Assembly (NCBI GenBank): GCA_036250195.1 | Contig: JAVHZZ010000003.1 | Location: forward strand, 41,451,835 to 41,515,834 | Direction: 5' to 3' | From: Mixophyes australis | Taxonomy: Eukaryota > Chordata > Amphibia > Anura > Limnodynastidae | DNA: 64,000 nucleotides | In this document: positions 46,978 to 58,946 of the stretch, one piece after another | How the letters are laid out: each line of letters begins with the position of its first letter | Position numbering within the stretch: position 1 is the first letter of the stretch | Made by a program: the position numbers and the translations under genes | The notes under the pieces: model-generated | Database searches by the model: none | What the model was told of the DNA's origin: nothing | Seen by the model: the letters and a program-made list of their open reading frames with translations, nothing else

Positions 46978-47150
46978 GGGGTATATTTATTAAACTACGG
47001 GTTTGAAAAAGAGGAGATGTTGCCTATATCAACCAATCAGATTATAGTTATCATTTATTTAGTACATTCTACAAAATGACAGCTAGAATCTGATTGGTTG
47101 CTATAGGCAACATCTCCACTTTTTTAAACCCGCAGTTTAGTAAATTTACC
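46978..47150. mobile_element. palindromic MITE (family P), copy 3
   Basis: The left arm starts GGGGTATATTTATTAAAC after a 'taa'. The right arm closes 'cccgcagtttagtaaattta'. The CCAAT core and its complement are intact. Confidence 0.9.
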
Positions 47151-47154
47151 ACCA

Positions 47155-47400
47155 GGGGCCTGATTCATGTTTGGAGGTATGTCCATTTGCATAGCGTATC
47201 TGGTGTGCTTGTCCCAGAATGAGAGCAATTGCATGCAATTCATGTCTGAACACATCTTACATTTGCCTATGATTTGAGAGACGGACCGTGGGAGGGAAGG
47301 AGCGGACTAACACAGGCCATGTACAGTTGGCGTCCCAACACAGATGCGGCTGATTCGGCTGAAAACCCTGTAGTGTGTAGTGAAGTCCAGTCAGACATAG
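47155..47400. repeat. dispersed repeat, copy 3
   Basis: 'tgattcatgt', 'attcatgtctgaacacatct' and 'gggagggaaggagcggacta' line up with 675-890 and 41500-41740. 'ctgattcggctgaaaaccct' matches the region near 1065 on the other strand. Confidence 0.5.
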
Positions 47401-47554
47401 AACCTGTATAATGTGTATGTATTAGTAACTTAGGTTGTGACTTGGCAAATCTGCTCCACCTCTATTCTGTTTTCCTTATTCCTCAACATTGAAAGAAACA
47501 TCAATCCTTGGTGAACCAAACCAATTTGCCCTCCCGGAGTTTCTGAAGTACTGG

Positions 47555-47693
47555 TACTGTGTGTTTATTGTTCTGTACTGTTCTACCCTGTATAGTCTAC
47601 TGTATAGTCTACTGTTTGTACTATGTGCGGCGCTGCGGAAACCTTGTGGCGCCCTACAAATAAACGATAATAATAATAATAATAATAATAATT
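47555..47693 (+). mobile_element. L2/CR1-type LINE tail
   Basis: 'gtgcggcgctgcggaaacct', 'tgtggcgccctacaaataaa', then (AAT)n. It is a terminal fragment only. Confidence 0.8.
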
Positions 47694-49176
47694 TGTGACA
47701 TAATCTAGAATCTTAACTGCATAATTTCTCTTGTAGCGCAACATTCCTTTTCCACTTTATAGAGAGAGGTCATGTGATTTCCCAGCATTCTAATGGGTTC
47801 AGTCTTACTGAGCATAGTTTAGAACTGTATTCAACTATGAAATTGCTTTTCTCCTTGCAAACTGGTAATTTTCACCCAAAATCCTAAATGGGTTAGTCAT
47901 CTCTAAAAATAAGATGGACATTCGTTGTGAAAATAAAGGCAACATACATCTAGAAATGAGAATATAATGATAATATGCATTGGTTTCTAAATGGAATAGA
48001 GCCATGTTGCTTAGCATGGGCTCCCCTGTCTCATAGCTATTTTTCATCATTTTCCATCCATGCTGCCTGAGGTGCTTCCCAGGTACTGAACTCTGTTAAA
48101 TTGGGTTCTGCTTTTTATCACACTGACTTCAGTTTAAATAATTCAGACCTAAAATACTTTGCATGAGGTTAGAACACAGACACCAACCTGAGAAAAGGAA
48201 ACTGATGGAAGAGGAGAAATGAGGCGTGAAAAGCTCCACGGTGAGATTAGTAATGCTATCTCTGGGTGGAGTCGCGGTTACAATGGATGAGTGCTGTACA
48301 ATAAATGTCAGCTTGGTATAATCATTAGCACCGGGGTGCAGGAAAATCAGCCTTATGCACAAATTTATACAACGCAGCATTTGGTATAAGAAAATAATTG
48401 TCTATGGGGTCATTTATGAGCAAGAGATTCAGACGTCATTACCCTGCCTCATTCAGTACCATTTTATCTGCTTTTGCCCCTTTGCACGCACTTAGACACA
48501 TGTCCCAGTGAGCAATACAATTGTCTGTGTACACTGTGCCTGTCTGCAGTATTTACCCTTTGCATGTAACACAGGGGTAATCTCTAATCTCCCCAGACCC
48601 ATTGAATTGAACGTTTCCTGGTTTATTCAGATGTACCTCTTGTTTGATCCCTGTTTGACCCTCATTTAGATTTTAGTTTTTAAATTTCATAATTTTTTTT
48701 TATTGTGACAGCCGCCTCCCCCTTCACCCTCAGTAGCGCTCGGTCACACCTCCGCTCCGCTATGCAGTTCTGAATTTAATGACAATGAAATGAGTTGCAA
48801 AGATTGACGTGACCTTTTTTTAAATGCCAAATGGAACTGAGTTTTGAAACACAACAACATAAACATTGGTGGGAGTGGGGGGTGAAGAAAGTCAAATTTT
48901 ACATTAAAGATGAATTAGTTTTACCTACCGCGTAATAGCCTGGAGTAGAGGGTGAGGGGGGTGCGACGAGCGTATAAGCCTAGGGCAGCCTGAACCCTCA
49001 CTCAGGCCCCCCATGCGCTAAGGGTCCTGCACTGTCCTCTTACCACTGTCAGCCCGTGTCGTTTCAGAGTTGAGCATTGATAAATGAAACAACTTAATCT
49101 GAAAGAAAATGGTTATGAAAATAAACTATTGTCATATGTTTTATGTCTCTAAAAAGACACTAGTGAAAGCTCGAAC
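47694..49176. other. intergenic, no gene seen
   Basis: Complex DNA. Around 48690-49030 a GC-rich patch ('ccctcagtagcgctcggtca', later 'gtgcgacgagcgtataagcc') may be a degraded repeat. No coding motif was recognised. Confidence 0.35.
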
Positions 49177-49183
49177 ATAAGGA

Positions 49184-49376
49184 CGGTGGCTCAGTGGTTA
49201 GCACTTCTGCCTTATAGCACTGGGGTCATGAGTTCAATTCCTGACCATGGCCTTATCTGTGAGGAGTTTGTATGTTCTCCCCGTGTTTGCGTGGGTTTCC
49301 TCCGGATGCTCCGGTTTCCTCCCACACTCCAAAAACATACTGGTAGGTTAATTGGCTGCTGACAATATTGACCCTA

Positions 49377-49452
<76 letters not shown>

Positions 49453-49568
49453 GGGAATTTAGACTGTAAGCTCCAATAGGGCAGGGACTGATGTGAGTGA
49501 GTTCTCTGTACAGCGCTAAGGAATTAGTGGCTCTATATAAATAAATGGTAATAATAATAATAATAATA
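49184..49568 (+). mobile_element. V-SINE-like SINE with TSD and long (GT)n
   Basis: The head starts 'cggtggctcagtggttagca'. V core, (GT)n at 49380-49450 and a tail ending in ATA repeats follow. The TSD is ATAAGGA (49177-49183, 49569-49575). Confidence 0.93.
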
Positions 49569-49575
49569 ATAAGGA

Positions 49576-50595
49576 AAATTGTCATAAACTATTGAGTTAG
49601 ACATCTAATTCATTGTAGTTGTAGTCTGCCTTTAGTTATCTAGACCTGTCAATCACATTAGTGGTTTTCCAAAGTCACCTAATTACGAAAGCGGCCCATT
49701 TGGAGAGATTTCACCACTAATTATGATTCTAGTTTCCTGTACTTAAATGGAGACTCCTCATCATCATAATAGTTGTACTTGTCAATAAAAACAATGTTAG
49801 CTTGAAATCTGTGTGCACTTTGCAGAGATTAAATTAAAATAAAGCTTCAATGAGGCGATTGTATTCCCTGGACACTAGAGCAATTATAACCATTGGCCAC
49901 ACCAGAGAATAAATTGAATTCAGAAATCGTAATTTAAAGACACAGGTGTTAAAAAAACAATGCCTGTTAAAAGTGTAAACAAAACTTTGTACTTTACATT
50001 TATTTGCATATTTCTCTACCAGAGGTTAGTAATAATTTCCAAAAACATCTCATTATTAATTGGCTCATTTGTATGAAGGTTAATGATATTATTGTAAACA
50101 ATACACTATAAATAAACTCTTAACAATAATTCACTAATGTACAAGGCTACGTTTAAATAGGATTATCCAAATATCTTGCTATGTTATCAAAGCGTAAATA
50201 AGTAAGAGCCTTTCATAAACTGATAAAAGAATGGTTACAGTACCACATGTAGAAATAGCATCTCTAGGTATTTCATATAGAAAAGGATATTTGCTTCCTT
50301 CCTTTAGAATTTGAAATATAAAACTCATAAACCAGTCAGGTAGCCTAGGGAGAGTGCCCAGAGAAATCTCTGCAGAACCACAAAGCCTGGAGATATGTGT
50401 CAATAACGCATTGTATACTAAATGTAATAATATTGTGAATAAAGGTGCCCTACCAAAAAAAGCATCAATTCAACACTAAATAATATGTTAACAATATGGC
50501 AGATATTCATATTCAAAGAACTAGCTTAATAACAATAATAATAATTGTTATAAATAACAATAATAATTATAAATACAATATAACATAAGTCTTTA
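49576..50595. other. AT-rich, CpG-poor unique-looking DNA
   Basis: No transposon ends or coding motifs were seen. 49680-50060 is complex, has almost no CpG and contains several TAATTA/ATTTGCAT-like sites ('atttatttgcatatttct'). It is one of the few stretches that does not look transposon-derived. Confidence 0.35.
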
Positions 50596-50599
50596 TAAA

Positions 50600-52590
50600 A
50601 TCTTTCAATATCCAATTTACTCCTCTTATATCCCTTTTACTTCCCCTATATCCCTCTTAATACTTCTATATCTTAAACGCCTATATTCGTTTTACTCCTC
50701 CTATATCCCCCCTACTCCGCCTATATACCCTTTACTCCTTTTATATCTCTTTTACTCCTCCTATATACCCCTTACTCTTCTTATATCCATTTTACTTCTC
50801 CTATATCCCTCTTAATCTTTCTATATCTTAAACTGCCTATATTCATTTTACTTCTCATATTTCCTTCCTGCTCCTCTTCTAAATCTCTCTTAATTCTCCT
50901 ATATCCCCCTTACTCCTCTTATATTCCTTTTACTTCTCCTATATCCCCCTTACTCCTCTTATATTCCTTTTACTTCTCCTATATCCCTCTTACTCCTCTT
51001 ATGGATCTCTTGCTCCTCCTATATCCCTCCTGAAATTCTTATATTCCTTTTTCTTCTTCTATATCCTTCTTTCACCTCCTATATCTGTCTTATTTCACCT
51101 ATATATCTTACTCCTCCTATATCCCCCTTACTCCTCTTATATTCCTTTTACTTCTCCTATATCCCTCTTACTCCTCTTATAGATCTCTTACTCCTCCTAT
51201 ATCCCTCCTGCTCTTCTTATATCTCTTTTACTTCTCCAATATCCCTCTTTCTCCTCCTATATCTATTTTTCTCCTCCTATATCACTCTTACTCCTCCTAT
51301 ATCTCCCTTACTCCTCCTATATCCCTTTTACTCCTCTTATATCATTCTTTCTCCTCCTATATCTGTTTTACTCCTCCTATATACCTCTTACTCCTCCTAT
51401 ATACCTCTTACTTCTCCTATATCCCTTTTACTCCTCCTATATCCTTCTTTCACCTCCTATATCTGTTTTACTCCTGCTATATACCTCTTACTCCTCCTAT
51501 ATACCTCTTACTCCTCCTATATCCATTTTACTCCTCCTAAATCCTTCTTACTCCTCCTATATCCTCCTTACTCCTCTTATATTTTTTTACTTCTCCTATA
51601 TCCTTCTTACTCCTCCTATATCCCCTTTACTCCTCCTATATATCTCTTACTCCTCCTATATCCTTTTTACTCCCCCTATATACCTCTTACTCCTCCTATA
51701 TCCCTCTTGCTCCTCCTATATACCTCTTACTCCTCCTATATATCTCTTACTCCTCCTATATCCCTCTTGCTCCTCCTATATACCTCTTACTCCTCCTATA
51801 TATCTCTTACTCCTCCTATATATCTCTTACTCCTCCTATATACCTCTTACTCCTCCTATATCCCTCTTGCTCCTCCTATATACCTCTTACTCCTCCTATA
51901 TATCTCTTACTGCTCCTATATCCTTCTTACTCCTCCTATATCCCTCTTACTCCTCCTATATCCCTCTTACTCCCCCTATATCCCTCTTGCTCCTCCTATA
52001 TACCTCTTACTCATCCTATATATCTCTTACTCCTCCTATATCCTTCTTACTCCTCCTATATCCCTCTTACTCCTCCTATATCCCTCTTACTCCTCCTATA
52101 TCCCTCTTACTCCTCCTATATCCCTCTTACTCCTCCTATATCCCTCTTGCTCCTCCTATATACCTCTTGCTCCTCCTATATACCTCTTACTCCTCCTATA
52201 TATCTCTTACTCCTCCTATATTCCTCTTATTCCTCCTATATATCTCTTGCTCCTCCTATATCCCTCTTACTCCTCCTATATATCTCTTACTCCTCCTATA
52301 GTCCTCTTACTCCTCCTATATATCTCTTACTCCTCCTATATCCCTCTTGCTCCTCCTATATACCTCTTACTCATCCTATATATCTCTTACTCCTCCTATA
52401 TTCCTCTTGCTCCTCCTATATATCTCTTACTCCTCCTATATCCTTTTTAATCCCCCTAAATACCTCTTGCTCCTTCTATATCCCTCCTGCTGTTCCTTTA
52501 TCTCTCTAATCAATGCCTATATCCCAGTTACACCTCTTATATCACTTTTACACCTCTTATATTCCTGTTGATCTTTTCTATACCTCTTAT
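50600..52590. repeat. 20-bp pyrimidine-rich minisatellite, about 2 kb
   Basis: About 100 units of 'cctatatccctcttactcct'. Edges (50600-51000, 52480-52590) are degenerate and the centre (51680-52430) is nearly homogeneous. Strong strand asymmetry (C/T on plus). Leu/Tyr/Ser frames of up to 247 codons through it come from the 20-bp period, which puts any one frame in register every 60 bp. Confidence 0.97.
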
Positions 52591-53215
52591 ATTTTTCCTC
52601 TTTCCCTTACAGCTGATGCCTCATCGGTGCACTGAGCGGCAGCTTTGACAAGTAGCCTCCTCCTCTCACAGCTGACTGAACTTCTCTTTGACCCCGGTCA
52701 TCCGATAAACTTTCTTTGGCAAAGCTTGAGCCCTATTTGGCTGGAGCTAGGTACTGATTAGTCTACTGTGGGGGAGCAGAGGGAGACTGGCAGACCAGCT
52801 CTCATATCTCTAACAAAATAATCCATTATCAAAACACAAATCACTGAATCACCAATGGACGGATAGTGATACAATTATAATGATATGAAATAAGATGTTC
52901 AGCAATATGCCCTAGTTATTAGCCTTGTACAACACTTTCATTCTGTAGAGTATTGCAATGAATAACCAGGCCTGTGCATGCACTTGCCAGAAGTGCCCTC
53001 TCTTCAACTACCACTAATTCTTCTGCCCCTCAAAAATTAAACCTTATTCCACATACCTAACATAATTAAACATGTATTCCTGTAATCATATTACGATTGT
53101 GCCTATTGCTTCACGTCAGAGAATTTAGCCACTTCCAAACCAAAGTTTACAGCCACGCCAAGTCTCCTTAGCCAGATCAGCAAACATAAATCGCTTACAT
53201 AAGTAGTCATAACCT
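52591..53215. other. intergenic, no gene seen
   Basis: No motif recognised between the minisatellite and the LINE fragment. Confidence 0.4.
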
Positions 53216-54095
53216 GCTGTCTGGCATAACTGGCCTCCCCCTCTCTCATCTCGCTCCCCTTCGATCTGTACTTAACGCAGCCGCTAGGCTTATCTTCCTT
53301 TCTCGCCGCTCCTCTTATGTCTCCCCCTCTACCAATCCCTCCACTGGCTCCCCTTCCCCTACCGAACGCTGTTCAAGCTCCTCACTCTTACATATAAGGC
53401 CCTCGCCAACTCCACTGCAACCCTACATCTCCTCCCTCCTCTCTACTCATGCTCCATCCCGTCCTCTCCGATCTGCCAATGACCGTCGCCTATCTTCCCC
53501 CCTCATCACCTCCTCCTACGCGCGTATCCAAGACTTTGCCCGCGCTGCCCCCCTCCACTGGAACAAGCTCCCTCCCTCCATCAGGACTTCCCCTAGCCTG
53601 TCCAGTTTCAAACGGGCTTTAAAAACCCACCTTTTTCTTAAAGCCTTCCAGTCTCCCACTTAACTACCTACCTTATCCTCTGCCTCTCCCCCTTCTTTCC
53701 CCTTCCCTGCCTCCGTCCCTCTACTCTCCCTCTCTCCCCTGCGTTTCTCCATCTGTCCACCCCTTCCCTTAGACTGTACGCTCCTCTGAGCAGGGCCATC
53801 TCTCCTCCTGTTTCCACCACTTCTAATTCTGCTCTCCAGCTACTTTGCCCTCCTCCTCGAGGGCCCTCCTCCCCCCTCTGGGGGTCTCCCTGTCTTCCGC
53901 GCCCTCCTTTTGGGCCCCGTCATTTGCGGATACTCCCCCCGCCCTCACTAGCCGTGCATTGAGCTTACTGAGTTACTGTGCTTTATGTTTACTGTACTGT
54001 GCTGTCTCACATTGTATTGTAATTCGTTTTTGTCCCTGTACGGCTCCATGGACACCTTGTGGAGCCCTATAAATAAAAATTAATAATTAATAATA
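53216..54095 (+). mobile_element. L2/CR1-type LINE, 5'-truncated 3' end
   Basis: The end of ORF2 is readable with few interruptions: 'RSVLNAAARLIFLSRRSS', 'ARIQDFARAAPLHWNKLP', 'SIRTSPSLSSFKRALKTHL' (about 53260-53650). The 3' UTR ('tagactgtacgctcctctga' then 'gcagggcc') and tail 'ggagccctataaataaaaat' follow. Short 5'-truncated copies are normal for LINEs. It is better preserved than the LINE at 17475. Confidence 0.88.
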
Positions 54096-54940
54096 AAAAA
54101 ATTAATAACCTTAACCTATGATCATAGATATCCGTTCACCATTCACTGAAAACCCCATAACTGACCAATACCTAATATACGCAGCAAGATTGCTGGTACC
54201 CCTTGGCGACATGCATTCACTCATTCATGGGAAGATAGTAAACTGGAATTTGGTAGACAATCTACAGAGGACATAAAGATAGTGGGAAAGAAATAGGAAA
54301 TAGAAAGAATATAGAAAGGCAGAAAACTGTGGGAAGAGAGAAAAAGTAGATTTAGAAGCTAAATCAGTTGATTAAGAAAGTGAGAGCAAGTGAAAGTAAG
54401 GATTTAGGATAGACAGACATAGGGAGAAAAGTAAATCAGAATAAAGCAAGAGTGGAAAAAAATGGAATATGGAGATAAATTAAGTAGCAGAGAGTTGAGG
54501 AGAGAGTTAAAACTCTATTTATTAAATACCATAGAGCTGCATCTCCATCGAAAATGCTGTTTTCACCAGAGATAGGACTACTTCCTATCTATCAAGAAGG
54601 TGGTAACCACTGCCTGCAATAAGGCTATAGGCAAGAAACCTCAAGGCTTTTGTCTCACACCACCGACGCGTTTCGACACTTCTGCCTTTTTTAAAGGTTT
54701 GGACTACAATATCTTTGCCATATCTTTAAATATGTGAGTGCAATTGAAAATTAAGGAGTTTCCCTGAATACATAATACTTCACTTTGGAAGCTGTCTATC
54801 TATTTTGAGCTGTAGATATCCTGCAATACACCTAGCAGATGCATCTGTAAGTGTAAAAGTCGTGACCTCACACAGGAGCACTTTCTTCACCCACTTGGTG
54901 GGGTTACTGTGGTTACATGAGATATGAGTTGTTGACATGC
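54096..54940. other. intergenic, no gene seen
   Basis: Purine-rich and low-complexity around 54240-54500. 'accgacgcgtttcgacactt' near 54665 is repeat-like. Nothing could be named. Confidence 0.4.
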
Positions 54941-55264
54941 TACGTTATTAGGGATGTGCACCGGCGACTTTTGAGGTCTCGTGTTTTGTGTTTTGGATCC
55001 GGATTTTCGTTATTTTTGAGGTTCGGATTTGTCTCGCAAAACACTTGACGAAAGGTCTCGGTTCGGATTTAAGGTATTGGATTCGGATTTTTTTTGAAAA
55101 AAACATAAAAAGTTTAAAAATCAAGTTTTTGGGCTTATTTTCACTCCTAGGCTATTATTAACCTCAATAACATTCAATAACAAGCATTTCCACTAATTTA
55201 CAGTGTATTCTGAACACCTCACAATATAGTTATTAGTCCAAAACGTTGCAACAAGGTATCTTTC

Positions 55265-57597
55265 TGGACTGCGTAGAGGAGTGGGTCACCACAATATATA
55301 TTAAAAACCCTGAACTTTTATGATTCGCACCAATAAATGTACCTGGACTGCGTAGAGGAGTGGGTCACCACAATATATATTAAAAACCCTGAACTTTTAT
55401 GAATCGCACCAATAAATGTACCTGGACTGCGTAGAGGAGTGGGTCACCATATATATTAAAAACCCTGAACTTTTATGAATCGCACCAATAAATGTACCTG
55501 GACTGCGTAGAGGAGTGGGTCACCACAATATATTAAAAACCCTGAACTTTTATGATTCGCACCAATAAATGTACCTGGACTGCGTAGAGGAGTGGGTCAC
55601 CACAATATCTTAAAAACCCTGAACTTTTATGATTCGCACCAATAATTGTACCTGCACTGCGTAGAGGAGTGGGTCACCACAATATCTTAAAAACCCTGAA
55701 CTTTTATGATTCGCACCAATAATTGTACCTGGACTGCGTAGAGGAGTGGGTCACCACAATATCTTAAAAACCCTGAACTTTTATGATTCGCACCAATAAT
55801 TGTACCTGGACTGCGTAGAGGAGTGGGTCACCACAATATCTTAAAAACCCTGAACTTTTATGATTCGCACCAATAATTGTACCTGGACTGCGTAGAGGAG
55901 TGGGTCACCACAATATCTTAAAAACCCTGAACTTTTATGATTCGCACCAATAATTGTACCTGCACTGCGTAGAGGAGTGGGTCACCACAATATCTTAAAA
56001 ACCCTGAACTTTTATGATTCGCACCAATAATTGTACCTGGACTGCGTAGAGGAGTGGGTCACCACAATATCTTAAAAACCCTGAACTTTTATGATTCGCA
56101 CCAATAATTGTACCTGGACTGCATAGAGGAGTGGGTCACCACAATATATTAAAAACCCTGAACTTTTATGATTCGCACCAATAATTGTACCTGGACTGCG
56201 TAGAGGAGTGGGTCACCACAATATCTTAAAAACCCTGAACTTTTATGATTCGCACCAATAATTGTACCTGGACTGCGTAGAGGAGTGGGTCACCACAATA
56301 TCTTAAAAACCCTGAACTTTTATGATTCGCACCAATAATTGTACCTGGACTGCGTAGAGGAGTGGGTCACCACAATATCTTAAAAACCCTGAACTTTTAT
56401 GATTCGCACCAATAATTGTACCTGGACTGCGTAGAGGAGTGGGTCACCACAATATATTAAAAACCCTGAACTTTTATGATTCGCACCAATAATTGTACCT
56501 GGACTGCGTAGAGGAGTGGGTCACCACAATATCTTAAAAACCCTGAACTTTTATGATTCGCACCAATAATTGTACCTGGACTGCGTAGAGGAGTGGGTCA
56601 CCACAATATCTTAAAAACCCTGAACTTTTATGATTCGCACCAATAATTGTACCTGGACTGCGTAGAGGAGTGGGTCACCACAATATCTTAAAAACCCTGA
56701 ACTTTTATGATTCACACCAATAATTGTACCTGGACTGCGTAGAGGAGTGGGTCACCACAATATATTAAAAACCCTGAACTTTTATGATTCGCACCAATAA
56801 TTGTACCTGGACTGCGTAGAGGAGTGGGTCACCACAATATCTTAAAAACCCTGAACTTTTATGATTCGCACCAATAATTGTACCTGGACTGCGTAGAGGA
56901 GTGGGTCACCACAATATCTTAAAAACCCTGAACTTTTATGATTCGCACCAATAATTGTACCTGGACTGCGTAGAGGAGTGGGTCACCACAATATCTTAAA
57001 AACCCTGAACTTTTATGATTCGCACCAATAATTGTACCTGGACTGCGTAGAGGAGTGGGTCACCACAATATCTTAAAAACCCTGAACTTTTATGATTCGC
57101 ACCAATAATTGTACCTGGACTGCGTAGAGGAGTGGGTCACCACAATATCTTAAAAACCCTGAACTTTTATGATTCGCACCAATAATTGTACATGGACTGC
57201 GTAGAGGAGTGGGTCACCACAATATATTAAAAACCCTGAACTTTTATGATTCGCACCAATAATTGTACCTGGACTGCGTAGAGGAGTGGGTCACCACAAT
57301 ATCTTAAAAACCCTGAACTTTTATGATTCGCACCAATAATTGTAACTGGACTGCGTAGAGGAGTGGGTCACCACAATATCTTAAAAACCCTGAACTTTTA
57401 TGATTCGCACCAATAATTGTACCTGGACTGCGTAGAGGAGTGGGTCACCACAATATCTTAAAAACCCTGAACTTTTATGATTCGCACCAATAATTGTACC
57501 TGGACTGCGTAGAGGAGTGGGTCACCACAATATCTTAAAAACCCTGAACTTTTATGATTCGCACCAATAATTGTACCTGGACTGCGTAGAGGAGTGG
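55265..57597 (-). repeat. 77-bp tandem array, about 30 units
   Basis: Units contain 'tggactgcgtagaggagtgg', 'gtcaccacaatatcttaaaa', 'accctgaacttttatgattc' and 'gcaccaataattgtacc'. The first units carry 'aataaatg' and 'atatatatt', while the rest are very uniform. It lies downstream of the transposase. The core 'ggactgcgtag' also precedes each KpnI palindrome, so the array grew from native element sequence. Confidence 0.97.
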
Positions 57598-57825
57598 GCA
57601 CTGGGCACCACAATAAAATATATAAAAAACCTTCAACAGATCTGCATTACACTACACATACGGCTGCTCCTCCATCCTCTCCATCATATACATGTTGGAG
57701 TTTTAGCGTGTGACAACCTCTTGTTTTTGATAATGTCAGTGCATTTTGAATATTTTTCAATTTGCCCCACACCACTGAATGTACTTTATCTATGATACGC
57801 AATACGCATCTATCTATCTTGACTG

Positions 57826-58545
57826 CGTAGTGTGGTGGCCCCGGTACACAATTTGGTACCGAGGCCACAATATAATTAAAAAACCCTCCACGTGTCTGAA
57901 TTCCACCAAACAAGTATCTGGACTGCATAGTGGGGTGGCCCCGGTACCCAATTTGATACCGGGGCCACAATACCTCCTCCAAACATGGTACAGACAATTC
58001 GTCATTGAGATCCCAAACAGACAGGGTCAAAGTGTTATTGTTTGACTTTGTAAACCCAAAAAACTGTCCCTGTTGCACATAGTCGTGCAATGAAGACTGA
58101 CTTTTTCATTTAAAGGCACGATCTTTCAAGTGTAGTGTTTGTAAGTCTAAGTCATATTATACTTTTGGTAAAATTGGTTTATTTTGTTCCTCTTTATGGT
58201 AATTAATTAGTAATAGAATTAAAGTATGAAATAGAATTAAAGTATGAAATAGAATTAAAGTATGAAATAGAGTGGTATAGAGTTGTAGTGTGGTATAGAT
58301 AGAGTGGTCCACACAATATAATAATAAAACCCTCAACTGGTCTGAATTCCACCAAACAAGTATCTGGACTGCGTAGTGGGGTGGCCCCGGTACCCAATTT
58401 GATACCGGGGCCACAATACCTCCTCCAAACATGGTACAGACAATTCGTCATTGAGATCCCAGACAGACAGGGTCGAAGTGTTATTGTTTGACTTTGTAAA
58501 CCCAAAAAAATGTTCCTGTTGCACATAGTCGTGCAATGGACAGTT
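57826..58545 (-). repeat. KpnI palindromes and duplicated ~170-bp block
   Basis: Palindromes lie at 57835-57868, 57935-57968 and 58381-58414. The block 57919-58090 is repeated almost identically at 58364-58535 ('aaacatggtacagacaattc', 'gtcattgagatccca', 'gcacatagtcgtgcaatg'). Between them is a short 'aattaaagtatgaaatag' triplication near 58217. Length and spacing suggest segmental duplication within the 3' UTR. Confidence 0.9.
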
Positions 58546-58946
58546 ACTTTTTTATTGAAAGACTCAAGCTTTCAAGTGTAGTGTTTATAAAATATAAACA
58601 ACAATACAGTAGTTTTAGAGCACGTCAATACCTCTTGTTTTAAATTATGACACGGCATTTTACTTTTGGTTTAATTTCTTGTATTTTTTTAAATTTGGTT
58701 TTACTTTTTGAACATGGCAAACGACTGTTGATTGGTCATATAATGCCAAAAAAAAAGGTCCAAGATGGAATTGTCCTTGGGCCCTCACACCCACCCTTAT
58801 GTTGTTGAAATAGGACATGCACACTTTAACAAACCAATCATTTCAGCGACAGGGCCTACCAAACAACTTTGGCTGAAATGATTGGTTTGTTTGGGCCCCC
58901 ACATCAAAAAAGCTATTCATCTCTCCCTGTACAGACTAAACAGGCT

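Noticed and set aside
51707..52571. 247-codon Leu/Tyr/Ser-rich 'membrane protein'
   Set aside because: Pure 20-bp minisatellite; three frames are open with the same composition.
55265..57597. Regular 77-bp repeats as a CRISPR array
   Set aside because: Units are contiguous near-identical tandem copies with no unique spacers, and they sit inside a eukaryotic transposon. The same reasoning excludes the 100-bp arrays at 16119 and 23048.
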